DNA of 64,000 bases. Source: Exiguobacterium sp. s146. Its GTDB lineage: Bacteria > Bacillota > Bacilli > Exiguobacteriales > Exiguobacteriaceae. This document shows, in pieces, positions 16,939-25,667 of this stretch. The stretch lies in NCBI RefSeq assembly GCF_018618415.1, contig NZ_JACSMA010000002.1:248001-312000 (forward strand). The letters run 5' to 3'. A program made the translations under genes and the position numbers. Within the stretch, counting starts at the first letter, position 1. Every line of letters begins with the position of its first letter. The notes beneath the pieces are model-generated. The model did no database searches and was not told the DNA's origin. It was given only the letters and a program-made list of their open reading frames with translations.

Positions 16939-18254
16939 CGTTCACCTCGCACGATTTGGGCCAGGTGTTCGAGTGATTGCTCGAGCGGGGCCTCTTCTTC
17001 GATGGATTGCTTTAAAAACGTCAACAAGTTTGGATACTGCTCGATGGCGGTGTCGATGGCCGGGTTCGTCCCTTTTTTATAGGCACCGATATTAATTAAG
17101 TCTTCGGCATCCAAATAGGTCGCCAGCCAACCGCGAAACGTCTGCGCGACGTCTCGGTGCATCGGCGTGGCGATTTGGTTCATGACACGGCTAATCGACT
17201 TCAAGACGTGAATCGCCGGGAACTGCCCACGGTTCGCGAGCGAGCGGTCCATGACGAAGTGTCCGTCTAAAATCCCGCGCACCGCATCCGCGATCGGCTC
17301 GTTCATATCGTCCCCGTCGACGAGGACGGTGTAGAACGCGGTGATCGACCCCGTCACGGAGGTCCCGCTTCGTTCTAACAGTTGCGGCAGCATCGCGAAG
17401 ACGGACGGTGTATATCCTTTCGACGTCGGCGGTTCCCCTGTGGCGAGTCCGATCTCTCGTTGCGCCATGGCGAACCGGGTCACCGAATCCATCATAAGGA
17501 CGACTTCTTTGCCTTGGTCGCGGAAGTATTCGGCGATGGCAGTCGCCGTATAGGCTCCTTTCAACCGCACGAGCGGCGGCTGGTCGCTCGTCGCCACGAT
17601 GACGACCGAACGGGCCATCCCTTCCGGACCGAGCTCTTTCTCGATGAACTCTTTCACTTCTCGGCCACGCTCGCCAATCAAGGCGATGACGTTGATGTCG
17701 GCCGATGACCGTTTGGCGATCATGCCGAGCAATGTCGACTTCCCGACGCCGGAACCTGCGAACAATCCGACCCGTTGGCCCTTCCCGACCGTCAACAGAC
17801 CGTCGATGACGCGAACGCCCGTCGAGAGGACGTCAAGAATGCGGGGGCGCTCCAGCGGGTTCGGCGGCTTACGCAGAACGTCGTAACGTGCGCCAGGGGT
17901 GATACCTTCGCCGGACAACGGTCGGCCGAGACCGTCGAGCACTTGGCCAATCAACTCGTCGCCGACTGGCACTTGAAGCATCCGTCCCGTCCCTTTGACC
18001 ATACAGCCCGGTGCGATTTGCGTCGTTTCGCCGTATGGCATGAGCAGGACACGTGCCTCATTGAATCCGACGACTTCGGCCTCGACGTGTTGACCAGATG
18101 GGAGCTCAATCAAACAACGTTCACCGATAAAAGCGCTCGGTCCGTTCGACTCGATCATTAGCCCGACGACCCGACAGACGCGCCCGACTTTCCGGACGTA
18201 CTCGTCATCGGGCGAGGATGTAATCGACTCGAGCACGTGATCAATAAGCGCCAT
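16935..18254 (-). CDS. fliI: Flagellar export ATPase FliI
   Basis: FliI is the hexameric ATPase energising flagellar protein export with FliH and FliJ. Motifs: Walker A AGSGVGKST (about 166-174 in the chosen numbering), Walker B VVLMMDSVTRFAMAQREIGLATGEPP with the F1/FliI-type signature, and the catalytic Glu in LIGERGREVKEF. I start at the ATG at 18254 (439 aa), which has GAGGAGG at 9 nt; the longer frame to 18293 runs into fliH without a ribosome site. It overlaps fliH by 14 bp and fliJ by 4 bp. The N-terminal domain resembles F1 beta-type ATPases. Confidence 0.96.
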   Translation of the reverse strand: MALIDHVLESITSSPDDEYVRKVGRVCRVVGLMIESNGPSAFIGERCLIELPSGQHVEAEVVGFNEARVLLMPYGETTQIAPGCMVKGTGRMLQVPVGDELIGQVLDGLGRPLSGEGITPGARYDVLRKPPNPLERPRILDVLSTGVRVIDGLLTVGKGQRVGLFAGSGVGKSTLLGMIAKRSSADINVIALIGERGREVKEFIEKELGPEGMARSVVIVATSDQPPLVRLKGAYTATAIAEYFRDQGKEVVLMMDSVTRFAMAQREIGLATGEPPTSKGYTPSVFAMLPQLLERSGTSVTGSITAFYTVLVDGDDMNEPIADAVRGILDGHFVMDRSLANRGQFPAIHVLKSISRVMNQIATPMHRDVAQTFRGWLATYLDAEDLINIGAYKKGTNPAIDTAIEQYPNLLTFLKQSIEEEAPLEQSLEHLAQIVRGER

Positions 18255-18963
18255 CGGCCAGAACCTCCTCGATTTTAGAGCGGACGCGATCAAAGCTATA
18301 GCTTAAATCGAGCTCATCTCCGTGTTGCGGGGTCTCAATCCGTACGCTCGTCTCATCTAAACCGGCATCCGCCCGATACTTGATGGTCGGGCCGTCTGGG
18401 AGGACCCAGTCCGCTTCGAACCGTTGAATCGTGGCGAGGCGTGTCGGATGGACGTACACCATCAATGATTCGGCATCGAGTTGACGGAGCAGCTGTTCGC
18501 GAATCCGATCGGCGAACAACGCCTCATCGTTTCGGACGAGCTCTGTCGTCACACGGGCGCTGACTTCGACGGCGAGGGTGACGAGCTGTTGCTCGGCGTC
18601 CCGCCATTTCGTGTCAAACGACTGCTCGAGTTCGACGCTGACCATGTTCAACCGGGTCGTCAACTCCTCATACTCGGCCTTGCCTTCCCGTCTTCCGTGG
18701 TCGAAACCTGCGTCATACCCTTCTTGCCTTGCCGACACGAGCACTTCTGCCCGCAAGTCGGCGAGTTCTTGCTCCATCGCGGTGCGGCGCGCCTCGAGTG
18801 CGGCTGCTTGTTCGTCTAGCTCCGCGCGTGTTTGGGCCAATCGTTCCCGCTCCTCGTCGTGGTGAAGCGGACTCACCGGCTCGAGGAAGGGCTTCGAATC
18901 GATCCGTTGCGGCTCGAGCGGTGTCGCATAGTGACGTTTGATTACATTAGACAACGATGTCAT
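18241..18963 (-). CDS. fliH: Flagellar assembly/ATPase regulator FliH
   Basis: FliH dimerises as a coiled coil and anchors FliI to the C ring through FliN/FliY. The 240 aa protein has a long charged helical stretch (about 35-120, rich in Glu, Arg, Gln and Ala; ARQEGYDAGFDHGRREGKAEYEEL) with Gly-spaced repeats typical of FliH, and a C-terminal V-ATPase E-type domain (about 125-240). The start is ambiguous: the ATG at 18963 directly abuts GGAGGAG, whereas a TTG at 18954 (SNVIKRHYAT) has ideal 9 nt spacing. The gene overlaps fliG by 17 bp with the ATG start, or 8 bp with TTG. Confidence 0.92.
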   Translation of the reverse strand: MTSLSNVIKRHYATPLEPQRIDSKPFLEPVSPLHHDEERERLAQTRAELDEQAAALEARRTAMEQELADLRAEVLVSARQEGYDAGFDHGRREGKAEYEELTTRLNMVSVELEQSFDTKWRDAEQQLVTLAVEVSARVTTELVRNDEALFADRIREQLLRQLDAESLMVYVHPTRLATIQRFEADWVLPDGPTIKYRADAGLDETSVRIETPQHGDELDLSYSFDRVRSKIEEVLADGAY

Positions 18964-19963
18964 CTCCTCCGCCGCGGCTGATCACGATTTCTCCGACGTC
19001 TTCTAGGCGACGGATGATACCGACGATGCGACTTTGCGCCTCTTCGACGTCACGCAACCGGACTGGCCCCATGAATTCCATGTCTTCTTTGAACGTGTCG
19101 ACCATTCGTTGCGACATGTTTTTGAAGATAACCTGTTTGACTTCGTCGGACGACACTTTGAGGGCGAGCAAGAGGTCGTCGTTCGCCACTTCGCGGATAA
19201 TCCGCTGAATCGCCCGCGAATCGAGCGTGACGATGTCTTCGAAGACGAACATCCGTTTTTTGATTTCTTCGGCCAATTCCGGGTCTTCGATTTCAAGCGC
19301 ATCGAGAATCGTGCGCTCGGTCGTACGGTCGACGCCGTTGAGCACTTCGACGACCGCTTCGATGCCGCCGGATTGGGCGTAGTCTTGCATATCGGTTTGG
19401 GACAAGTTCTTCTCAAGAATTTGTTCAATCTCATGAATCACATCCGGGTTGAGCCGGTCCATCGTCGCAATCCGCTTGGCAACTTCTGACTGAATCTCAG
19501 GTGGGAGTTCAGACAGAATCTGTCCGGACTTGACCGGTTCGAGATGCGCCAAAATCAAGGCGATCGTCTGCGGATGCTCGTTTTGGATAAAGTTCAGCAG
19601 TTGTTTCGGGTCGGCCTTGCGGGCGAACTCGAACGGTCGGACTTGAAGCGTCGAGGTGAGGCGGTGGATGAGGGCCATCGCCTTCTCTTCCCCGACCGCC
19701 TTCTCGAGCACCGTTTTCGCGAATCCGATGCCGCCTTGCGTGATATAGCTCTGTGCCATGGCGAGCTCGTGGAACTCGCCCATAATCGCTTCTTTCTGTT
19801 CGGATGATACTTTTTTCAACGCCGAGATTTGTAGTGTCAATTGCTCCATCTCTTCTTCGGACAGATGCTTGTAGACGCTCGCTGCCACTTCAGGTCCAAG
19901 CGAGATCATGAGCATGGCCGCTTTTTCTCGGTTCGGTTGTTTGGCGTAATTCACAGTACTCAC
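18947..19963 (-). CDS. fliG: Flagellar motor switch protein FliG
   Basis: FliG is the C-ring subunit that contacts stators and the MS ring. The 338 aa protein shows the three armadillo-like domains: FliG-N (about 5-100), the EHPQTIALILAHLEP segment starting FliG-M at about 128-142, and FliG-C with the charged torque helix region FKNMSQRMVDTFKEDMEFMGPVRLRDVEEAQ (about 283-315). Conserved charged residues of the torque helix are present. It overlaps fliF by 4 bp and fliH by 17 bp. Length and domains match B. subtilis FliG. Confidence 0.97.
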   Translation of the reverse strand: MSTVNYAKQPNREKAAMLMISLGPEVAASVYKHLSEEEMEQLTLQISALKKVSSEQKEAIMGEFHELAMAQSYITQGGIGFAKTVLEKAVGEEKAMALIHRLTSTLQVRPFEFARKADPKQLLNFIQNEHPQTIALILAHLEPVKSGQILSELPPEIQSEVAKRIATMDRLNPDVIHEIEQILEKNLSQTDMQDYAQSGGIEAVVEVLNGVDRTTERTILDALEIEDPELAEEIKKRMFVFEDIVTLDSRAIQRIIREVANDDLLLALKVSSDEVKQVIFKNMSQRMVDTFKEDMEFMGPVRLRDVEEAQSRIVGIIRRLEDVGEIVISRGGGDDIVV

Positions 19964-21528
19964 TCCTCAGACATCCATGTACGGAGAAGTTTGGCGAACT
20001 CTTCTGGGTTGCTCTCTGCCAATTTCTCCAACTGTTTCTTCTTGACGGCCCCTTCGCCCCGTTCTTCGAGGTCGAGGTCCGGTACTTCGTCTTCATATGG
20101 GACTTCCCACTCATTCGACTCGGCGATTGGTTCGCGGTTGCGCTTGCGCATCGCGAAGAACAAGAGCGCGAGTAAGACGACGGCACCGGCTGCAGCGGCA
20201 TACATCCACCACTGGGTCGGTTGTTCGACCACGGCCGCTTCTTCCGTTTCTGCGAACGGACGTGAGACAACGACAACTTTTTGTTCAAGTTCCGCCTCGG
20301 TGAGTGCCTCTCCGGTCTTGGCGAGTGACGTCCGGATAATCGAGTACATCATCGTCTCGAGGTCGCCCTCGAGCTGAGGATCGATGGTCGTCGCCCCGTT
20401 CGGTGGTTCGACGATCAATTGGACACCGAGGTCACGAATCGAGTACGGTGCGTTCTGAATCTGTTTCGTGATGCGGTTGACTTCATAATTGATGATTTCA
20501 TGATTCTTTTCGCTCTCTTCTTCCCCGGTGCCCGTGGCAGCCGGGAAATTGACCGTATCGTTCTCGGCCGTTCCGGCAGCGGTCGCCGCGCCGGTTCCGC
20601 CCGTATACGCCTCAGCGATTCGTTCGGCCGACGTGACGATGCCTTCCATGCTGTCCTCGTTGACTGGTGTCACGAGGTTTTGCTCTTCAGCCGTTTGCGT
20701 CGTGTCGATATCGGCCGTGACCGAGACGAGCACGCTTCGTTCGCCGAGCAACACCGACAACATTTGTTGAATCTGTTGACGGACATCCTTCTCGACTTGA
20801 CGTTTTAAGACGAGCGGGTCGGTCGATGATCCACCGGCCGTCGTCGTCTGGTCTAAATCGTAATACGTGAAATATTGGTCCATGACCGAGATGTTTTCAG
20901 GTTTCAAGTTCGGTACGCTCTTACTGATTAAGTGATAGAGACCTTTCACCGTCGCCGGCTCGAGATTCGTACCAGCTCCTAAATTTAAGACGACCGAGGC
21001 CGTCGGTTCCCCTTGATCTTCAGCCAAGAAGACCGACTTTTCGGGAATCGAGATGATGACTTTTGCCTGGTTGATTCCTTCGATTTGCGTGATCAACCGT
21101 TCGAGCTCGGTCTGCATCGCGCTCCGCTCGATGACGGCCATCTCACGGTCGGTCGTTCCGAAACCTGCGTTCTCGCTAAAGAAGCTGTAATCGATTGCAC
21201 CCGACTTCGGGATACCTGCTGCCGCCAGACTGACTTTCAGTTGATCGACTTGTTCACTCGGCACGTACACACTGACGCCGTTCGAAGTCGCTTTAATCTC
21301 AGCCTTCACGCCGTCGGCCGTCAGCTGTTCCGTCACCTCGCCCGCTTCTTGAGCGGACAGGTTCGTATAGAGCGGGGCCATGTTCGGGCGCGACAGCCAG
21401 ACGGTCAAGAGCACCGCGACGAGAAGCACGCCGACGATGACGAGACCCCAAATGATTTTACGGTTCGTTTTTATCGTTTGAAGCGAACCGGTCAGTGAAC
21501 CGAATCGTTCTTTTAACTTTTCATTCAT
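19960..21528 (-). CDS. fliF: Flagellar MS-ring protein FliF
   Basis: FliF forms the membrane-supramembrane ring, the first structure of the basal body. The 522 aa protein has a cytoplasmic N-terminus, a first membrane helix (IIWGLVIVGVLLVAVLLTVWL, about 28-48), the YscJ/FliF ring-building motif region (MAPLYTNLSAQEAGEVTEQLTADGVKAEIKA), a large extracytoplasmic region, a second helix (MYAAAAGAVVLLALLFFAM, about 440-458) and a cytoplasmic FliG-binding tail (ESNPEEFAKLLRTWMSEE). Everything expected is present. It lies 21 bp after fliE and overlaps fliG by 4 bp. Confidence 0.97.
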   Translation of the reverse strand: MNEKLKERFGSLTGSLQTIKTNRKIIWGLVIVGVLLVAVLLTVWLSRPNMAPLYTNLSAQEAGEVTEQLTADGVKAEIKATSNGVSVYVPSEQVDQLKVSLAAAGIPKSGAIDYSFFSENAGFGTTDREMAVIERSAMQTELERLITQIEGINQAKVIISIPEKSVFLAEDQGEPTASVVLNLGAGTNLEPATVKGLYHLISKSVPNLKPENISVMDQYFTYYDLDQTTTAGGSSTDPLVLKRQVEKDVRQQIQQMLSVLLGERSVLVSVTADIDTTQTAEEQNLVTPVNEDSMEGIVTSAERIAEAYTGGTGAATAAGTAENDTVNFPAATGTGEEESEKNHEIINYEVNRITKQIQNAPYSIRDLGVQLIVEPPNGATTIDPQLEGDLETMMYSIIRTSLAKTGEALTEAELEQKVVVVSRPFAETEEAAVVEQPTQWWMYAAAAGAVVLLALLFFAMRKRNREPIAESNEWEVPYEDEVPDLDLEERGEGAVKKKQLEKLAESNPEEFAKLLRTWMSEE

Positions 21529-21549
21529 CGCTACTCGTCATCCTCTACT

Positions 21550-21834
21550 TTAAACTTGCATTCGCATCATTTCTTGATAGGCCTCGACTGCTTTGTTCCG
21601 CACCTCTATCGCAAGTTGCATCGCAATCGACGACTCTTCGCTTTGAATCATAACCTGATGTAAATCGGCTTTGCCGACGGCGAGGTCGGCTCGGGCCGCA
21701 CTCGTCGCTTGTTGGACGTCATTTAACGAACGCATCGCCTCGTTCAAATACGTTCCGAACTGAGACGGCGTCTCTTTCACGGCCGGTGCGCCTGTCGGTT
21801 GGGTGCCCATCAATTGAATCGGGTTGATTTGCAT
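21550..21834 (-). CDS. fliE: Flagellar hook-basal body complex protein FliE
   Basis: FliE is a small rod-adapter protein that connects the MS ring to the proximal rod. The 94 aa sequence ends with the conserved helix SIAMQLAIEVRNKAVEAYQEMMRMQV and contains the family region FGTYLNEAMRSLNDVQQATSAARADLAVGKADLHQVM. The ATG at 21834 has AAGGAGTG at 7 nt. It lies between flgC and fliF in the conserved flgB-flgC-fliE-fliF order that opens fla operons in Bacillales. Nothing unusual is seen. Confidence 0.95.
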   Translation of the reverse strand: MQINPIQLMGTQPTGAPAVKETPSQFGTYLNEAMRSLNDVQQATSAARADLAVGKADLHQVMIQSEESSIAMQLAIEVRNKAVEAYQEMMRMQV

Positions 21835-21847
21835 ATATTGTCACTCC

Positions 21848-22276
21848 TTATCCTTTACCAATTTCCATCGCCTTGACGAGCATCGCCTTCGAAGCGTTCA
21901 TCGCAGCGATGTTCGCCTCGTACGATCGCGTCGCCCCCATCAAGTCGACCATTTCTTTCAATAGGTCGACGTTTGGCATCTGGACATAGCCCCGGTCATC
22001 CGAATCGGGATGGCTCGGGTCATAGACGAGCTTGTACGGGCTCTCATCTTCTACAATCTGTGAGACCTCGACGCCGCCGCTGACAGCGGACAGCTGTTGG
22101 CGAAACGGTGCTTCCTGCATCACGGTCATTTTCCGTGTATACGGTTGCCACTCCCCGTCGACGAGCTTGCCGCGTGTCGTCTGGGCGTTCGCAATGTTCG
22201 CGGACACCGTGTCCATCCGTAGCCGCTGCGACGTCAGTGCCGTCGCCGAAATATGAAAACTATCAAACATGCCCAT
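21848..22276 (-). CDS. flgC: Flagellar proximal rod protein FlgC
   Basis: FlgC is a proximal rod subunit exported by the type III system. The N-terminal rod signature (DSFHISATALTSQRLRMDTVSANIANAQT) and the C-terminal motif (PNVDLLKEMVDLMGATRSYEANIAAMNASKAM) are both present. I chose the ATG at 22276 (142 aa), which has GGAGG at 9 nt; a TTG at 22282 would be only 3 nt from the ribosome site, and an ATG at 22270 is also possible. With this start the gene begins 2 bp after the flgB stop, in agreement with coupled translation of flgB and flgC. Confidence 0.93.
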   Translation of the reverse strand: MGMFDSFHISATALTSQRLRMDTVSANIANAQTTRGKLVDGEWQPYTRKMTVMQEAPFRQQLSAVSGGVEVSQIVEDESPYKLVYDPSHPDSDDRGYVQMPNVDLLKEMVDLMGATRSYEANIAAMNASKAMLVKAMEIGKG

Positions 22277-22278
22277 CG

Positions 22279-22647
22279 TCAACGTCCTCCTCTAATGACG
22301 GTTTTGAGTCCGCCGAGTCGGCGGTTCAACTGTTCCATCATCGCTTCATATTGAAGCTGGTTCCGTGCCAATTCGCTCATCTCATAATCAAGATCGACGT
22401 TATTGCCGTCGCTTCGCATCGCGCCTCCGGCCCGGTCCGTGATCGTCGTCGCCGCGCGCTCGCTCGGACGACCGCCTGCCAGCTTGAGACGCATCTCGTT
22501 GTTCAACGTCTGTTCAAACACGGCCTGCTTCGCCCGGAAGTTCGGGGTATCGATATTCGATAGGTTATGGCTGATGACTTTTTGATTTACGACCGAATGA
22601 TTGATCGCTTGCTTCATTAATTGATAGTCGCTGCCAATCCAATTCAT
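22279..22647 (-). CDS. flgB: Flagellar proximal rod protein FlgB, first gene of the fla/che operon
   Basis: FlgB is a proximal rod protein. The 122 aa sequence begins MNWIGSDYQLMKQAINHSVVNQKVISHNLSNIDTPNFRAK, containing the rod N-terminal motif with NLSNIDTPNF, and ends with the conserved MSELARNQLQYEAMMEQLNRR. I prefer the ATG at 22647; an in-frame GTG at 22656 (VKRM) is the alternative, and the Shine-Dalgarno sequence is weak for both. It opens the long fla/che operon, with 273 bp separating it from codY upstream. The promoter must lie in that gap, but I could not recognise a clear sigma-A or sigma-D match. Confidence 0.92.
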   Translation of the reverse strand: MNWIGSDYQLMKQAINHSVVNQKVISHNLSNIDTPNFRAKQAVFEQTLNNEMRLKLAGGRPSERAATTITDRAGGAMRSDGNNVDLDYEMSELARNQLQYEAMMEQLNRRLGGLKTVIRGGR

Positions 22648-22794
22648 GCGTTTCACTCGCTTTCACTAAAAGAATGCATGTATATACCTTATTTGGAAAA
22701 TCCACTATTTCATTGAAACAAATCTGTAACAGTGTTGAAAGATATTTTTATTAAAACAGGTAAATGCTGTCTTCTCTTTTTGTCGAATTTACGA

Positions 22795-22809
22795 CGAATT
22801 CTGAAAATA
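22795..22809 (-). promoter_or_regulatory. Possible weak CodY box upstream of flgB
   Basis: On the minus strand TATTTTCAGAATTCG shares its core ATTTTCAGAA with the CodY consensus AATTTTCWGAAAATT, 10 of 15 positions. It lies about 150 bp upstream of flgB. CodY is known to repress fla/che directly in B. subtilis, so the site is plausible but partial. Confidence 0.35.
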
Positions 22810-22823
22810 ATTACTTTTGCACT

Positions 22824-22856
22824 AAAAAAAGCCGCTCCCATTTCGTCGGGAGCGAC
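22824..22856 (-). terminator. Intrinsic terminator after codY
   Basis: Downstream of codY the minus strand reads GTCGCTCCC, an 8 nt loop, GGGAGCGGC and then seven T. The stem is 9 bp with one G-T pair. It separates the xerC-hslVU-codY unit from the fla/che operon. Confidence 0.88.
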
Positions 22857-22920
22857 TTTATAAGTCGAAAGTCCTAAATCAGTAGACTTCTTTAGATTTA
22901 TAGACTGAATTACAATTGTT

Positions 22921-23700
22921 TCAGTTCGATTTCAACTTTTGCAATTCGAACAAGAAGTTGTCATTCAATATTTTAATATACGTTCCTTTCATACCGAGTG
23001 AACGTGACTCGATGACGCCCGCGCTTTCCAATTTACGGAGCGCGTTGACGATGACCGAACGCGTAATTCCCACACGGTCGGCAATTTTGGAAGCAACTAG
23101 TAAACCTTCGTTACCGCCGAGCTCTTCAAAGATATGCTCGATCGCTTCGAGTTCAGAATACGAGAGCGAGTTGATCGCCATTTGAACGACCGCTTTCTTA
23201 CGGGCTGACGCCTCGGCTTCCGCCGCTTTCTCGCGAAGGATCTCCATCCCTACGACCGTCGCGCTATATTCGGCCAAGACGAGGTCGTCTTCCGTGAACT
23301 CGTTGTTGAGTCGCCCGAGCACGAGTGTCCCGAGACGCTCCCCGCCACCGATGATTGGAACGATCGTCGTCATCGAGTCGAGGAACAGCTCACGGTTCTC
23401 GACCGGGAACGCCGTATACTCACTGTCGATGCCGATGTTTTCCGTCGTCTCTTTGACGTTGAACAAGTTCGAGGCATATGGCTCCGGGAATTGACGGTCG
23501 ACCAAGAACGCCTTCATGCGTTCGTTCTCGATTTGTTGCTTGATGGCAAAGCCGAGCAAACGGCCCCGACGACTGACGATGAACGTGTTTGCTTCGAGTA
23601 CTTCGCGCATCTTATCCGCCATTTCTTTAAAGTCTACATGTGCGCTTGCCTCTTGTTGAAGCATCGTGTTCAATTGGCGTGTTTTGTCTAGTAAGTTCAT
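22921..23700 (-). CDS. codY: Global transcriptional regulator CodY
   Basis: CodY is the GTP- and branched-chain amino acid-sensing regulator of stationary-phase and nutrient genes in Firmicutes. The 259 aa protein has the N-terminal GAF ligand domain (about 1-150, with [22 protein letters not shown]) and a C-terminal winged helix ([43 protein letters not shown], about 205-248). The DNA-reading helix is essentially identical to that of B. subtilis. It ends the xerC-hslV-hslU-codY operon, and an own terminator follows. The ribosome site GGGAGG is 12 nt from the ATG, somewhat far. A candidate CodY box lies at the operon promoter (26647-26661). Confidence 0.98.
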   Translation of the reverse strand: MNLLDKTRQLNTMLQQEASAHVDFKEMADKMREVLEANTFIVSRRGRLLGFAIKQQIENERMKAFLVDRQFPEPYASNLFNVKETTENIGIDSEYTAFPVENRELFLDSMTTIVPIIGGGERLGTLVLGRLNNEFTEDDLVLAEYSATVVGMEILREKAAEAEASARKKAVVQMAINSLSYSELEAIEHIFEELGGNEGLLVASKIADRVGITRSVIVNALRKLESAGVIESRSLGMKGTYIKILNDNFLFELQKLKSN

Positions 23701-23737
23701 AATTCTTATTTTCCTCCCTGTATGTGCATACAGAATC

Positions 23738-25111
23738 TTATAGTATAAATTGGCTTAGGTCTCGATCTTCCGCAATCGAGCCGACTTTCTCTTTGACATA
23801 GGCCGGTGTGATTTGAACATGCGTCTGTGGCATGTCGGCCGCCTCGAACGACAAGTCCTCGAGGACGCGTTCCATGATCGTGTACAGACGCCGGGCCCCG
23901 ATATCATCCGTCTCTCGGTTGACGTGCGTCGCGATGCGCGCAATCTCTTCGATGGCCGGATGGGTGAACTCGACGCTGATTTCCTCGGACTCGAGGAGTG
24001 CCGTGTACTGCTTGATGAGCGCCTGTGACGGCTCCGTCAAAATCTTGACGAAGTCCTCTTCGGTCAGACTGCTCAGTTCAACGCGAATCGGGAAACGCCC
24101 TTGCAGCTCGGGAATCAAATCGGACGGCTTTGCCATATGAAACGCTCCGGCAGCGATAAAGAGCACGTGGTCCGTCTTGACCGGCCCGTATTTCGTGACG
24201 ACGGTCGACCCTTCGACGATTGGCAAGATGTCACGCTGCACGCCTTCTCGTGAGACACCGGCATGGTCTTGCGATTTCGTCGCAATCTTGTCGATCTCAT
24301 CGACGAAGATGATGCCCATCTGTTCGCTGCGGCGCACGGCCTCGTCATGAACCTCGTTCATATCGAGCAAGCTTTCCGCTTCCTCGGCAACGATGAGCGG
24401 ACGGGCCTCGCGGACCGGCAACTTACGTTTCTTCCGTTTCTTCGGCACGATTTGACCGAGCATGTCCTGCAAGTTCGATAAGCCTTCCATGCCTTGCCCT
24501 TGGAACAAGTCGACGGTCTGCTTTTCTTCGAGATTGACCTCAATCAATCGCTCTTCGAGTTCACCGAGCTCGAGCAAGCGACGCAACTGCGCACGGTCGG
24601 ACGACTGCGTGCTCGTCGGCTCCTCGGCCTTTTGGGTTTGGCCGCCGAACAGTGCCTCGAACGGGTTCGAAGCAGCGGTCGGTTCGACTTTGGCCTTGCC
24701 TTGCAGCGCGTCGAGGATGCGTTCCTTCGCAGCGACTTCCGCTTGCTCTTTCACGCCCTCTTTCTTCTCTTCCTTCACGAGCCGGACCGATGCCTCGACG
24801 AGGTCGCGGACCATCGATTCGACATCGCGGCCGACGTAGCCGACTTCAGTGAATTTCGTAGCCTCGACTTTGACGAACGGCGCACCGACGAGTTTGGCCA
24901 AGCGGCGTGCGATCTCCGTCTTCCCGACACCCGTCGGTCCAATCATCAAGATGTTCTTCGGTGTCACTTCATCACGCAGGTCGGCACTCAACTTTTGGCG
25001 ACGATAACGGTTGCGGAGTGCGATAGCGACGGCGCGCTTGGCATCCTTTTGTCCGATGACGAAGCGGTCAAGTTCCGCTACGATTTGGCGTGGTGTCAGT
25101 TCACGTTTCAT
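23738..25111 (-). CDS. hslU: HslU (ClpY), ATPase subunit of the HslUV protease
   Basis: HslU is the AAA+ unfoldase of the HslUV (ClpYQ) protease. The 457 aa sequence has Walker A GPTGVGKT at 58-65, an inserted I domain (about 110-235, charged and Gln-rich as usual), Walker [13 protein letters not shown], sensor/arginine-finger region around [11 protein letters not shown] and the conserved C-terminal tail ending DLSQFIL, which inserts into HslV pockets. The pore loop GYVGRDVE is visible near residue 88. It overlaps hslV by 4 bp, so the two subunits are coupled. No defect is seen. Confidence 0.97.
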   Translation of the reverse strand: MKRELTPRQIVAELDRFVIGQKDAKRAVAIALRNRYRRQKLSADLRDEVTPKNILMIGPTGVGKTEIARRLAKLVGAPFVKVEATKFTEVGYVGRDVESMVRDLVEASVRLVKEEKKEGVKEQAEVAAKERILDALQGKAKVEPTAASNPFEALFGGQTQKAEEPTSTQSSDRAQLRRLLELGELEERLIEVNLEEKQTVDLFQGQGMEGLSNLQDMLGQIVPKKRKKRKLPVREARPLIVAEEAESLLDMNEVHDEAVRRSEQMGIIFVDEIDKIATKSQDHAGVSREGVQRDILPIVEGSTVVTKYGPVKTDHVLFIAAGAFHMAKPSDLIPELQGRFPIRVELSSLTEEDFVKILTEPSQALIKQYTALLESEEISVEFTHPAIEEIARIATHVNRETDDIGARRLYTIMERVLEDLSFEAADMPQTHVQITPAYVKEKVGSIAEDRDLSQFIL

Positions 25112-25656
25112 TCAGAATCGCCTCCGATCGTTTCTACGATGACTTGGTCGTTTGTATAGACGCACAACTCTCCGGCAATCTCGAGAGCGGCGCGGGCTAT
25201 GTCTTCTGCTGATTTCTCAGGCGAATGGCGCACGAGGGCGCGCCCGGCAGCGAGCGCATAGTTCCCGCCCGAGCCGATCGCTAAAATACCATCATCCGGT
25301 TCAATCACTTCGCCGTTGCCCGACACGAGCAGTAGGTGCTCACGGTCCATGACAATCAAGAGCGCTTCGAGTTGACGGAGCATCTTGTCCCCGCGCCACT
25401 CTTTGGCCAGTTCGACGGCCGCACGCGGCAAGTTCCCGTTATACATCTCGAGCTTCGATTCAAACTTCTCGAACAGCGTGAATGCGTCGGCAACGCTTCC
25501 GGCGAACCCGGCGACGACTTTACCGCCGTAGAGACGTCGTACTTTTTTGGCCTTGTTTTTCATGATGACGGCGTTCCCGAACGTGACTTGTCCATCCCCG
25601 CTCATGGCACCATGCCCGTTGTGACGGACTGCGAAAATCGTGGTTGCGTGAAACAT
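25108..25656 (-). CDS. hslV: HslV (ClpQ), peptidase subunit of HslUV
   Basis: HslV is the N-terminal-nucleophile peptidase ring of HslUV. The 182 aa product starts [23 protein letters not shown]. Aligning by eye to E. coli HslV (mature TTIVSV) puts Thr5 at the nucleophile position, preceded by a 4-residue propeptide MFHA. B. subtilis ClpQ (MSSFHATT) is reported to use Ser2, but that Ser-Ser pair is missing here and Phe2 should block removal of Met. The ribosome site AGGAGG at 7 nt fixes the ATG at 25656. The rest, including [29 protein letters not shown] and the GSGGNYA loop, is conserved. Confidence 0.96.
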   Translation of the reverse strand: MFHATTIFAVRHNGHGAMSGDGQVTFGNAVIMKNKAKKVRRLYGGKVVAGFAGSVADAFTLFEKFESKLEMYNGNLPRAAVELAKEWRGDKMLRQLEALLIVMDREHLLLVSGNGEVIEPDDGILAIGSGGNYALAAGRALVRHSPEKSAEDIARAALEIAGELCVYTNDQVIVETIGGDSE

Positions 25657-25667
25657 CTGATGACCTC

